This document shows positions 50,654 to 60,312 of a DNA stretch of 64,000 nt, in pieces. A program made the translations under genes and the position numbers. This DNA comes from Streptomyces sp. WAC08241 (GTDB lineage: Bacteria > Actinomycetota > Actinomycetes > Streptomycetales > Streptomycetaceae): contig CP042279.1 in assembly GCA_007858575.1 (NCBI GenBank), positions 3,410,001-3,474,000 on the forward strand, read 5' to 3'. How positions within the stretch are numbered: the first letter of the stretch is position 1; each line of letters starts with the position of its first letter. The notes beneath the pieces are model-generated. The model was not told the origin of the DNA. It was given only the letters and a program-made list of their open reading frames with translations, and did not search any database.

Positions 50654-51439
50654 TCACCAGCCACCGATCGGGACAGGGCCACTTGACGAGTGGTGGGGTT
50701 CGTTCTCGGCTGCGTACCGATCGGCAACGACGAATGTGCTGGCGCAGTCCGGGCACTCGGCTCGGCCGAAGAGGTAGGTGAGGCCCTCGGCTATCCGGAG
50801 GAGGCCGAGTGTGCGGGCGGTGTCATGCATTCGCCTGCCCAGACTGCCAAGTCGCTCGGCAGAGCACGGGTTAAGGAGGCGGCGACGGACATCCCCCTCA
50901 TACCAGTCCCGATAGGCGGAGTACCGGCCGTAGTCGCCGATCGCAACGGTGACAGGCAGGTCGCAGTGAGGGCAGCTCACTCTGTAGAAGCCGTCATCGA
51001 AGTCGTACTCGGCCATGCTCCATCCGGTCGCGCCGGCGAACGCGAGGTCCGCCCGGAAGAACGCCACCGCGAGCGTCGGTGGGAGATCACCGTCACCGAT
51101 ACGGCGGGCAAGTACGGCCCTGAGCTCAGAGATGACGGGAGCCATCTCCCGCACGAGCTCGTCGGCGCCATGGTCCTGAAGGACTCCCGCGACGATCGCC
51201 CCGGCCAGTTCCAGCGCCCTATCCATCGCGACCGTTTCGCCGGAACGGGCGAGGTCCCTCAGATACGGAAGCGCGGCGAAGCTGGCTGCCGAGACCGTGA
51301 GTCCCTCGGTGGCCAAGAGGTGCCAGAGTCCCCGCCAAGCTTCCTCGTCGAGGGACGGCGATCGCAGAACCCGCTCGAGAACAGGCGGAACCTCGTCGTA
51401 AGGTCCGCGCCCGTACCTCGGCAACTGCCACTCGATCAT
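50654..51439 (-). CDS. Hypothetical zinc-ribbon protein, 261 residues
   Basis: Intact frame, not recognised. Helical N-terminal half (YDEVPPVLERVLRSPSLDEE, LATEGLTVSAASFAALPYLR) and a C-terminal half with two CPxC pairs (VSCPHCDLPVTV and AECPDCASTFVV) about 80 residues apart, a zinc-ribbon arrangement. Proteins of this type often occur as immunity-like or accessory proteins in actinomycete variable regions. Monocistronic, convergent with nothing close. Its ATG is at 51439; no function is proposed. Confidence 0.6.
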   Translation of the reverse strand: MIEWQLPRYGRGPYDEVPPVLERVLRSPSLDEEAWRGLWHLLATEGLTVSAASFAALPYLRDLARSGETVAMDRALELAGAIVAGVLQDHGADELVREMAPVISELRAVLARRIGDGDLPPTLAVAFFRADLAFAGATGWSMAEYDFDDGFYRVSCPHCDLPVTVAIGDYGRYSAYRDWYEGDVRRRLLNPCSAERLGSLGRRMHDTARTLGLLRIAEGLTYLFGRAECPDCASTFVVADRYAAENEPHHSSSGPVPIGGW

Positions 51440-51501
51440 TCACCGATTCAAGCACGGGGCCCCACGGGGCCTGAGTCGGAGAGGTCGTGCATCCTGACCG
51501 G

Positions 51502-51987
51502 ATGACACAGACCGGAGCCGAGCATGTGAAGGTGCATTTCCACCTCGAGACGGATGGCGATTGGCCTCCCGCCTCGGTAGAGAGTCTTTGGGCTCTCGAC
51601 CGCGGCGACGGCACCGCGCAACTCGACAACACTCCTTGGTTCGTACGCGGCGTGGCGTGCGGAGACGTCCTTGCCACCCACCCCGACGAGGAGGGCGTTC
51701 TCTGGGCGGGCCATGTGGTCGAGCCGTCTCAGAACTGCACGATCCGACTCATCGTGTTGCGGGACAAAGGATCTGGCGCGGCACGGCAGAGCGTTCTGAA
51801 CGCCTTCACGGAACTAGGAGTGGAGGGAGAAGGAATCGAGCGGTTCGGCATGATCGCCCTCGACGTGCCACCGGAGGCGGACCTCGCGAAGGTCCAGCGG
51901 CTCCTCGATCACGGCGTGGCCCAAGAATGGTGGGACATGGAAGAGGGCTGTATCACCGATGCCTGGCAGGCAGCACAGTCGGGGTGA
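51502..51987 (+). CDS. DUF4265 protein
   Basis: About 162 residues from the preferred start MTQTGAEHVKVHFHLE. DUF4265 pattern: DGDWPPASVESLWALDRGDG, QLDNTPWFVRGVACGDVLAT, NCTIRLIVLRDKG and a C-terminal LLDHGVAQEWWDMEEGCI. Family function is unknown; common in Streptomyces as isolated genes and occasionally as immunity-like partners. Intact frame. Confidence 0.7.
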   Translation: MTQTGAEHVKVHFHLETDGDWPPASVESLWALDRGDGTAQLDNTPWFVRGVACGDVLATHPDEEGVLWAGHVVEPSQNCTIRLIVLRDKGSGAARQSVLNAFTELGVEGEGIERFGMIALDVPPEADLAKVQRLLDHGVAQEWWDMEEGCITDAWQAAQSG

Positions 51988-52105
51988 GCGGCGTGCGCGC
52001 CAGTTACGCACCGACGGCTTAGCTCCAGATCCCATCCGGGCCGAGGTGGAGAATCCTGCGTTGCATCCACCGGGCCGTCTCTTCGAGTACTGTCCGTTCC
52101 TGGGC

Positions 52106-52750
52106 TCACAGGGACGTATCCGGGTCCGTGAGCTCGAAGCCGAGCAGTGGGACCTTGTCCGGGTCGACGTCCTCGGGCGAGGGCCGGCCTTCCAGGAGGA
52201 AGCCGAAGAGGGCTCGAAGCGCTTCGTTGCCCAGTTCCAGGGGATGGAACGGCAGCGCGTACGGCTCCTCGTCCCACTCCGGGTCGGACTCCACGGGCCG
52301 CTCACCGGCCCAGTAGGGCAGCTCGAAGGGAACGGGTCACCAATGTTCTCCACGACGCCGCCGTCCGGCGAGAGGCTCAGCGAGCGGCGGAGGCGGCCCT
52401 CCTCCCAGACCGCGAAGGCAAGCCAGTCCGAGACGCTGTGCATCGCGTGCAGGATCACGCGACGGCCTGCGGCGGCCTCCAGAAGGTGCGCCGGGAGTTC
52501 CGACAGGCGGTCGAACATCAGACGCCGATCGCAGACCAGGTCCACGCCCGGGAAACTCGCCGCGTACGTGAGGCCTCCGGCGGGTACGTCGATTCGCCCA
52601 GGACGTCGCCCTCCGTCGACTCCATCCCCCAGCCCGGGAAGACCCGGGTGACCAACGCCGCCGTTCCTCTGCCTGCGGCTCGCCGGCCGTCTTCAGTGCC
52701 GAGGCCACGTCACCGTCCGCGTACGCCAGTAGCGCCGTCTTCGCTCCCAT
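52106..52750 (-). CDS. DUF6928 protein
   Basis: About 214 residues, a Streptomyces-specific hypothetical family. Starts MGAKTALLAYADGDVASALK; the middle reads WSAIGV-MDLVCDRRLMF then AMHSVSDWLAFAVWEEGRLR, SLSLSPDGGVVENIGDPF; the end reads PFHPLELGNEALRALFGFLL. ATG at 52750 is the family's usual start. Frames change near 52665 and 52340. Function unknown; in other genomes the gene is usually single. Confidence 0.7.
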
Positions 52751-53426
52751 GCGACGCACGCTAGCCCGCACTACTGACAGCCCCACCGTCCCGAAAACGC
52801 CCGAAGTTTTCGGGAGCGGCCAGCGACTGGGCACGTCCGCGCAGGTCAGAGCCACCCCACTTCCCCATCCACCGAGGTGCCTTCTAAGCGCCTGCTCCAT
52901 CACTCCGTGCGTGGCAGTCGTTGCGGGTGCCGGCCGGGACGGTGGCTTCGGGTGAGCTCGCGGCCAGCGTCACATCGACGTCTCAGACTCCTGGCTGCGG
53001 CATGCGCATGTTGCTAGCCGAAGTGGTCTGCGGTGCGCCTCGGGGTGCACCTCTCGCACCCGCACCGTCGGTTACGTCTCTGCCTCGCTCGCTCAGCCGT
53101 ACGCAGGCGCGGACGAGCGCACCACCCGGCAGACTGGCCAACTTTTGCGTTGAGCCAGCTCCAAGTGGCAGACGGCGGCCTTGAAGATCTACAAGTCTGG
53201 CGAGCGTCACGTGATCACACTGATGCTCGACCGACGTCCACGCAGCTGCGAGAACCCTCTCCTTTAGCTCGGCGCGCTGAGAGGCCAGTTGATGCCCTCG
53301 GACGAGGCACGGGTCGACTTCTCGGAACCGGATCCCTACCCCTGTAGGCTTCCGAGTGCGGTTCGCCCAGGAGTCGGGTTCACCAATTCGATCGCCCCTC
53401 ACTACAGCAGCGGTTATCGTCCTGCC
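52751..53426. other. No supported gene
   Basis: About 680 bases. Short frames occur on both strands, none with a ribosome site or family motif. Probably the intergenic region around two genes oriented away from each other, plus decayed sequence. Confidence 0.4.
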
Positions 53427-54473
53427 ATGGACGACTTCCTCTCCTTCGCGAGCTTCCTTGAGGGCGCAAAGAAGGCGGCTCACAGAGCCATGGACGAGCA
53501 CGGACGAAGCGAGTACGACAACTTCGCCCTTCAAGGCGGTGTGGCCATCGAAAAGCTCGCCAAGGCGGTTTTGGTCTCGATGAATCCCGTCTATCTGCTG
53601 GAGATGCGCAACGGGAACCCAGACATGCTCCTGTACCTCGGCGGTCACCTTGAGTTGGGCGAGGAGAAGGTCCGTACGGTCGGCGCCAAGGACGCCATCA
53701 AACGGCTCCGCACGCTAGACATACTCCCTCCCGACCCTCAGCTCGATATGCTCATCGAACTTCGCAACGGAACTGCGCACACCTCGACTGGAGACAGAGC
53801 AAAGGCCCTCCTTCCAGCCCTTGTCGAGAGCTCATGGGCCCTGCTCAAGAAGGTCGGCATCGGCATAGGTGACTTCTGGGAACGCTGGTCAGGCGCAGTA
53901 ATCATAGCTGTGGATCAGCAGCGGAGCCAGGTCGAACGGGACGTCGAGATCCGGATCAGACAAGCTTGGCATCGCTTCGATGACCGCTTCGCAGGTCTCC
54001 CTGAAAGCGCCCGGGAACGAGCGCTTGCCGAGCCCTCCTCTGCTCCCTACCCGTTCGACATCAGCCCCTTCAGAGCACCAACGGAGTCTCATTACTACAT
54101 TCTTGCCACAGTCGGGTGCCCCTGTTGCTCAGGCACACCAATGCTGAAGGTGCTGCCGTCGCGAGACATCAAGCTCGGCCCCCGGCTACTAATGGACGCC
54201 CTGCACTGCCCACTGTGCCTGTTGTCCCTGGAAAGTCCGGCAGAGGTACGCGCAGCGGGCGTGCAAGATCCGTGGCAATCGGGAAATCCGCCGCAGACCA
54301 TGGCCGTATCAGGCTTCCAAGTTCACTCTGCAGATGCCGAATCGGGGACTGAACCCCAGGCATACACCCCCGGTGGGGCTCGGTCTGCCGGAACCCGAAC
54401 CGCAGCCGACAGAGGGGTGCCCCAGGAGCCAAGCCCTGTCGCAGAGGCGGACAACAACCCGGCGGGACGGTGA
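53427..54473 (+). CDS. HEPN-like protein with zinc ribbon
   Basis: 348 residues, intact. The N-terminal helical domain (FASFLEGAKKAAHRAMDEHG, YDNFALQGGVAIEKLAKAVL, GAKDAIKRLRTLDILPPDPQ) ends in IELRNGTAHTSTG, which fits the HEPN ribonuclease motif R-x4-H (here RNGTAH). A zinc-ribbon-like segment follows: VGCPCCSGTPMLKVL and LHCPLCLLSLE. The C-terminus is disordered (Pro/Ala/Gly). HEPN proteins with this motif cut RNA in toxin-antitoxin and antiphage systems. No antitoxin gene is adjacent. ATG at 53427 fits the helical start; ribosome site not clear. Confidence 0.55.
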   Translation: MDDFLSFASFLEGAKKAAHRAMDEHGRSEYDNFALQGGVAIEKLAKAVLVSMNPVYLLEMRNGNPDMLLYLGGHLELGEEKVRTVGAKDAIKRLRTLDILPPDPQLDMLIELRNGTAHTSTGDRAKALLPALVESSWALLKKVGIGIGDFWERWSGAVIIAVDQQRSQVERDVEIRIRQAWHRFDDRFAGLPESARERALAEPSSAPYPFDISPFRAPTESHYYILATVGCPCCSGTPMLKVLPSRDIKLGPRLLMDALHCPLCLLSLESPAEVRAAGVQDPWQSGNPPQTMAVSGFQVHSADAESGTEPQAYTPGGARSAGTRTAADRGVPQEPSPVAEADNNPAGR

Positions 54474-55098
54474 CCTGTCCAAGGTCTGGGACCTGAACGC
54501 GGCGATGTGGGCGCATCATGGCGGGAATTACGCATTGTCTGACAACGCATAACCGAGAACCTGCCTGACGTCGGTGATCACGCTTACGTTGAGGCGACCT
54601 GCCAGGTCGGCGTGGTGATGCGACATGAGGGGTTGTAGGTGCAGCCCTGGCCAACCGGAGTCGGCGGGCTGCGAGCCGGAGACGGTGCACCGGGTGACGG
54701 CCAGCCGAGCGGCTGCCGGCGAACATGGTCCACGCCGACGCCCGCAGCCGGGGAGACGGGCTACGACCGGGCGCGCCACCGAGACCGACGTCGCGTTGTC
54801 GGCGGAGTGCCCCGTGGTGAAACTGCCAAGGTACGAAGACCTGCATGCCGAGTACCACCAGAGGAAGGACGTGCCGTTAGTCCAGGGACACGGGATCCTC
54901 CTGCTCCGCCGGAACAGGGGTACCTGTCACCGAGGCAGATAACCCCTAACGGCACGATGTCCGGCCTGTGAGGCTGCCCGGCCGGGCTCCGTCCTGTGCG
55001 GCTCGGGTTCAACCCCATTGCCAGCTCACCATGTTGGCGGAATCACCCTCATGTTCCTGCGCCCTCCCACTGTCAGCGGCAAGTGTCACAATCCCTTG
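54474..55098. other. No supported gene; holds a GntR-like palindrome
   Basis: About 625 bases between the HEPN-like gene and the nuclease-like gene. An open frame near 54780-54940 reads KLPRYEDLHAEYHQRKDVPL but matches nothing I know and has no start signal. Confidence 0.35.
54528..54552. promoter_or_regulatory. Imperfect palindrome, possible GntR/FadR-type operator
   Basis: TTACGCATTGTC, T, GACAACGCATAA: 10 of 12 positions pair. The centre TTGTCTGACAA fits the TnGTnnnACnA consensus of FadR-subfamily GntR operators. No GntR gene is adjacent. Confidence 0.35.
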
Positions 55099-55892
55099 CA
55101 TGAGTGATGAGCTGCCATCGCCTAACATGTCCCGTCCCCTCGACACTCCCGAGAACGCTCCGCTGGTGAGTGAGTGGCTGCTCGGCACGAGCGCTGTGCT
55201 GGCGTATCACCTGGGGAAGACCGATACAGCGCGGATGATCGCCGACGTATCGTCGGCTGAGGTCCGGCTCTGGAACACCGAGTACGGCCACGAGGGCTAC
55301 AGGATCGTGCTCGTGATGGAGCCGAGTCTGTACCCCACTTACACCGAGCGGGAGTTGGAGAACATCGCCGAGGTGATGCGAGACGTGATGTGGGGGTCGA
55401 GCAAGTCCGTTGATGAGCTTGTCGCCCGACCGTCGATACCTCGCCTCGGCCCGGACTGGCGCGGGCAGGTCAAGACCGCCGACAGCCCCAAGCCCAGCAA
55501 CCAGGGGCGCAAGGTGCAGCTCGAACCGGGACATCCGGTCGAAGATCAGCTCCGTTTCACGAACGAGTGGGAGCTCGACGTGTACCGGGTGCTCAGGAGC
55601 GGCAGCATTCTCTGCCGGACAACGAGACGATCGGGATCATGCCGCTCGGAGGTATGAGGGTGAGGGGCTGGACCTTCGAGCCCGACCTATTGATCACGCA
55701 TCAGGCTACGCCGGTGTTATCGAGATCGACGGGCCTCACCACAAGGGCCACGCCGGGCGCGACCACAGCCGTACCCGCCTGTTCCTGCACTCCGGCGTGA
55801 AGGTGGTCGACCGGCTGAACGTGGAGGAAGTGAAGAGCCGGGCCGAGGTGGAGAAGTTCGTGGAGGACTTCCTGGCACAGCTCAAGCGGTAG
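55099..55892 (+). CDS. Nuclease-like protein (PD-(D/E)XK type, C-terminal)
   Basis: About 265 codons. The N-terminal half (LVSEWLLGTSAVLAYHLGKT, EVRLWNTEYGHEGYRIVLVM) is not recognised. The C-terminus resembles DUF559/Vsr-like nucleases: EWELDVYRVL, MRVRGWTFEPDLLI, YAGVIEIDGPHHKGHAGRDH then FLHSGVKVVDRLNVEEVKSR. The pattern of conserved acids (EPD and EID-GPH) suits a PD-(D/E)XK metal site. ATG at 55099; frames change near 55605 and 55715. A single gene; possibly a restriction-like or defence nuclease. Confidence 0.55.
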
Positions 55893-56531
55893 ACAGCACG
55901 GAGCCTCTGCCGGTCGACAAGGACTCAAGTGAACGTGCAGGTCCAGCCGTCTCCCACTCAAGCACTCAAGCCGGTTGGTCACCGGGGCCGCGTTCCGCTT
56001 GCTCGGCAGCCGCATCAAACGGACCTGATCCAGTAGATCGGGAGTCAGCAGCAGAGCGTCGCAGAGCGCTGCTGCCGGGGATCTGCCGCCTTCCACCAGG
56101 CGATCAGATCGGTCTCGGGATCGTCGGACAGGGGACCGTCAGCGGGTCAGTCGCGGTGAGTTGGTTTCGCGTCCAACAGACGGGCGATGTCCTGTTCGAT
56201 CTCCTCTCACCGCGCCATCGAATCGGCCAACACTCCCAGCCGTCTTCTCGAGGAACAGTTCTCGGAAATCACGCAAAAGTCGTCCTACGCGGCGAAGCTA
56301 TAGAACGCAAACGCCGCGTAGACCAGAAAACGCCGCAGACAGGCAACGACTCTCCACCCTGCCCACGCCCAGACTCGTCGCCCTGGAGCCGTAACTCCAC
56401 GGCTGAAGCCTGCACGGTCCTCACTCCTACTGAGCCGTTTCCCGTCAAGAGACGGCAAAGAGGGACTTCCCGCAAGTGGCGCCCAACCAACCGTCACCCG
56501 CAAGAACCAACTCCTGACACTCCATCAGAAC
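55893..56531. other. Decayed stretch at the right end of the element
   Basis: About 640 bases without a complete gene. On the minus strand near 56140-56220 a fragment reads EEIEQDIARLLDAKPTHRD then stop, possibly the end of a lost gene, with a stop just upstream. I cannot name it. Confidence 0.35.
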
Positions 56532-56581
56532 GAGCGTCAAATGAGCGTCAAAATGCCTCGTAGAGCGTCATTTCAGCGTCA
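56532..56581. repeat. Arm-type integrase sites, two pairs
   Basis: GAGCGTCA at 56532, 56543 and 56563 and CAGCGTCA at 56574. Starts are 11 bp apart within each pair, the pairs 31 bp apart. Left of core C, inside the larger element. Confidence 0.7.
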
Positions 56582-56637
56582 AGATATCGCCCGTAACGCC
56601 CACAGTGCGCATAACGCACATCGCCTAAACCTGCAGG

Positions 56638-57959
56638 TCAGGCACCCTTTGCGGCCGGATCCAGAATCGCCACGCACTCCACATGATGCGTCATAGGAAA
56701 CAGATCGAACGCCCGCAGCGTCCGCACCCGGTACCCCCGCTCCCGGAAGTAGCCCAGGTCCCGCGCCAGGGCCGCCGGGTCGCAGGCGACGTAGGCGATG
56801 CGGCGGGCGCCGAGGCCCGCGAGGTGGTGGACGGTCTGCTTGCCGGCGCCGGCGCGCGGGGGTCCAGGACGACGAGGTCGACCTCGGTGATGCCCGTGCG
56901 CGGGAGGACCGCTTCGACCTTGCCCTGTTCGATGCGGACCCGGTCGAAGTGCTGGAGGTTGTGGCGGGCGTCCTCCACCGCGCGCTTGCCGGACTCGATG
57001 CCGAGGACCGCGCCCTGGTCGCCGACCCGGTCGGCGAGGGCGCCCGCGAAGAGGCCGACGCCGCAGTAGAGGTCCAGGGCGGTGTCGCCCTTGCGCGGCA
57101 GGAGGCCCTGCATGACCGCCTTCATCAGGGTGTCGGCGGCCTTCGGGTGGATCTGCCAGAAGCCGCCGCTGCCCACCCGGTGGGTGCGCTCGTCGGCGCG
57201 CTCGCGGACGAAGGCGCGGCCGTGGACCCGGTGGACCCCGCCGTCCTTCTCGTCGACCCGCATGACCGAGACCGGCTTGTCGAGCTCCACCAGGGCAGGC
57301 GGGCGCCCGGGCACGGGGTCAGGATGACCTGGCGGTCGTTCGAGCCGGAGGCCGCGATCGCCTCGACCGAGGCCATGCCCTCCCAGGTGCGCTTCTCGAC
57401 GCCCAGCTCCGAGACGCCCTCCGCGGCGATCATGCAGTGGTCGATGACCTCGACGTCGTGGGAGCGGTGCTTGCGCAGGCCCGCGCGGCCCTCGGGGTCG
57501 ATCGCGTACTGGACGCGGGTGCGCCACTGCGGGACCTCGCCGGCGGGCAGCTTGTCGCCCTCGGCCGGCATGACCGTGCCGTCCCAGCCCGCCTCCTCCG
57601 GAGTGAGCCCGGCGAGCCGCTGGAGCTGCTCCGCGATCACCTCGCCCTTGAGGCGGCGCTGCGCGCCCGGCTTGGCGTGCTGCCAGTCGCAGCCGCCGCA
57701 CTTGCCGGGGCCCGCGAAGGGCAGGGGCCTCGACCCGGTCCTTGGACGGGTCGAGGATCTCGACCGCGTCGGCGCGCAGGAAGCGGGAGGTCTCTCGCCC
57801 TCGGTGACGCGGGCGACGACCCGCTCCCCGGCAGGGCGTGCCGGACGAAGAGGACCCGGCCGGCCTCCGTACGGGCGATGCAGTGGCCTCCGTGGGCGAC
57901 CGGGCCGACCTCGACTCGTACTCCTCCCCGACCAGCGACGAGACGGGCGTGTTCTGCAT
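56638..57959 (-). CDS. TrmA/RumA-type tRNA/rRNA (uracil-5-)-methyltransferase
   Basis: Class I SAM RNA methyltransferase of about 440 residues. Iron-sulphur cysteines GPGKCGGCDWQHAKPGAQ, FWQIHPKAADTLMKAV, SAM motif ALDLYCGVGLFAGALADRVG, acidic DLVVLDPPRAG, catalytic Cys in YVACDPAALARDL, and tail FPMTHHVECVAILDPAAKGA. The 3' end is the target of integrative elements: core C lies within the last 57 coding bases, and integration preserves the reading frame of the tail. ATG at 57959 with a GGAG site. Frames change near 57910, 57790, 57720, 57305 and 56855. Confidence 0.88.
56660..56694. other. Attachment core C, gene-internal att site
   Basis: Right end of the integrated DNA, inside the methyltransferase 3' end; 35 bases identical to core A. 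No arm repeats lie to its right, as expected for the chromosomal side. Confidence 0.85.
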
Positions 57960-57982
57960 GGCGGGGAGCTCCAAGGGGTAGT

Positions 57983-58010
57983 GTGGGCTGCCGTTCGGAC
58001 GGCAGCCCAC
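57983..58010 (-). terminator. Hairpin terminator after the permease gene
   Basis: GTGGGCTGCCGT, loop TCGG, ACGGCAGCCCAC: perfect 12-bp arms, 19 bases past the permease stop at 58029 and upstream of the methyltransferase start. Confidence 0.85.
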
Positions 58011-58028
58011 CAGTCTAGTTGGTGTTTC

Positions 58029-60078
58029 TCAGTTGTTCTTTCCGGCCGGTTCCTTGTGGCCCTTCTCGACCGGGCCCCGGCGGACCGCGCCCGGCGCGTT
58101 CCACTCCTGGCGCTTCCTGGCCCGCTTCCGCGCGACCTCGGAGGACTGGAGCTGGTACGGGACCGAGGTCACCATCACGCCCGGTGTGAAGAGGAGCCGG
58201 CCCTTGAGCCGCAGGGCGCTCTGGTTGTGCAGCAGGTGCTCGTACCAGTGGCCGACGACGTACTCGGGGATGTAGACGGAGACGGCGTCGCGCGGGCTCT
58301 CGCGGCGCAGGCTCTTCACGTACTCGATCACCGGGCGGGTGATCTCGCGGTACGGCGAGTCGAGGATCTTGAGCGGGACGTTGATGCCGCGCCGCTCCCA
58401 CTCCTCCTTGAGCGCCTTCGTCTCGGCCGGGTCGACGTTGACGGTCAGCGCCTCCAGCTCGCTCGCGTGCATGAGCTTGGCGTAGGCCAGGGCGCGGAGG
58501 GTGGGCTTGTGGAGCTTGGAGACGAGGACGAGGGAGCGGACCCGGGAGGGGCGCACGTACTCGTCGGGCCGCTCCTCGGCGGCGGCGATCTCCGCGGCCA
58601 CCGAGTCGTAGTGCTTGCGGATCGCGGTCATCGTTCCGTAGAAGATCACCATGCCGAGCAGGGCGACCCAGGCGCCGTGGGTGAACTTGGTGGCCAGGAC
58701 GACGACCAGGACCAGGCCGGTGAAGAAGGCGCCGAAGGCGTTGATCGCGCGGGAGCGGATCATGTGGCGGCGCTTGGCGGGCTCCCGCTCGGTCCTCAGG
58801 TGCCGGTTCCAGTGCCGGACCATGCCGATCTGGCTGAGGGTGAAGGAGACGAAGACGCCGACGATGTAGAGCTGGATCAGCCGGGTCGAGTCGGCCCCGT
58901 AGAGCCAGACGAGGAGGATGGCGGCGCCGGCGAGGAGCACGATGCCGTTGGAGAAGGCGAGGCGGTCGCCGCGGGTGTGGAGCTGGCGCGGCAGGTAGCG
59001 GTCCTGGGCGAGGATCGAGCCGAGGAGCGGGAAGCCGTTGTACGCGGTGTTCGCGGCCAGGAAGAGGACGAGCGCGGTGGCGGCGGCCAGGACGACGAAG
59101 AAGAACGTCCCGTCGCCGAAGACGGCGGCCGCGACCTGCGAGATGACCGGGTCCTGGACGTAGTCCGGACCGACCGGGACGCCGCCGCGGAGCAGGTCGT
59201 GGCGGGCTTCTCGGCCATCCGCACGTCGGTGGCCATGGCCAGGAAGATGATGCCGCAGAACATGGTGATGGCCAGGCCGCCCATGAGGGCGAGCGTGGTG
59301 GCGGCGTTCCTCGACTTGGGCTTGCGGAAGGCGGGGACGCCGTTGGAGATGGCCTCGACGCCGGTGAGGCGGCGCAGCCGGAGGAGAAGGCGCGAAGCAG
59401 CAGGAAGACGAGGGCGAAGCCGGCCAGGCCCTGGTGCTCGGGCTTGATCTCGAAGTCGGCGGTGGGCGCCTTCATCGTGTCGCCGAGGACGATGCCCCGG
59501 TAGGCGCCCCAGGCGATCATCAGGAAGACGCCGGCGACGAAGACGTACGTCGGGATGGCGAAGAGGGTGCCGGACTCCTTCACCCCGCGCAGGTTCATCA
59601 GGGTGAGCAGCACGATGACCGCGATCGCGGAGACGACCTTGTGCTCGACGACGAAGGGGACGGCCGAGCCGAGGTTCTCGATGCCCGAGGAGATCGAGAC
59701 GGCGACGGTCAGGACGTAGTCGACGAGCAGGGCGCTCGCCACGGTGAGCCCGGCCTTCGGCCCGAGGTTGGTGGTGGCCACCTCGTAGTCGCCGCCGCCG
59801 CTCGGGTAGGCGTGCACGTTCTGCCGGTAGGAGGCGACGACCGTGAACATCAGGACGACGACCGCGAGCGCGATCCAGGGGCTGAAGTGGTAGGCCGACA
59901 GACCGGCTACGGAGAGGACGAGCAGCACCTCGCCGGGTGCGTACGCCACCGAGGACAGCGGGTCGGAGGCGAAGACGGGGAGGGCGATCCGCTTCGAGAG
60001 GAGGGTCTCGCCGAGCTTGTCGCTGCGCAGGGCCCGCCCGATCAGGATCCGTTTGGGCACGTCGGTCAGTTTGGACAC
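58029..60078 (-). CDS. APC-family permease, KimA-like potassium importer
   Basis: About 683 residues. Start GTG at 60078 (VSKLTDVPKRILIGRAL). The first transmembrane part LPVFASDPLSSVAYAPGEVL matches the KimA/YdaO group of APC permeases (high-affinity K+ import in Bacillus). Twelve hydrophobic segments follow, ending with LLGMVIFYGTMTAIRKHYDS. A long cytoplasmic C-terminal domain (SLVLVSKLHKPTLRALAYAK, then SVYIPEYVVGHWYEHLLHNQ) is present as in KimA, where it binds c-di-AMP. Divergent from two TrkA-like genes, which supports a potassium role. Frames change near 59375 and 59205. Confidence 0.82.
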
Positions 60079-60312
60079 GGAGAGGATCGTAAGCGTTCGA
60101 AAAGAGCCACGCGCACCGGCACCCCCGACCCGCACGGAATCTCCCTGAGTACCAGCTCGGATGCGGTCCCCGCCGGCGTTGCCGCTTAAGCTCGGAGCGG
60201 GCGACCCGGCAGGGCGTCGCCCGCCGCGGCCCGGGCGGAGCGGGCGAGGAAAGTTGTGAGCAGGTTGTTTTCGCAGGTCAGCAGGGCGATCAGGAGTGCG
60301 GGGTAAGGGGAC
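60079..60312. promoter_or_regulatory. Divergent promoter region, permease/trkA
   Basis: About 234 bases between the divergent permease and trkA-type genes. It should hold both promoters. I looked for c-di-AMP (ydaO-type) riboswitch elements upstream of the permease and see no convincing match. Confidence 0.4.

Noticed and set aside
56949..59447. Plus-strand open frame of 832 codons
   Set aside because: It runs antisense to the methyltransferase and permease genes, is dominated by Asp/Val/Gly/Arg from GC-rich codon shadows and has no family motif.
60079..60312. ydaO-type (c-di-AMP) riboswitch before the KimA-like gene
   Set aside because: The conserved elements of that class are not recognisable by eye; the region reads as a plain divergent promoter.
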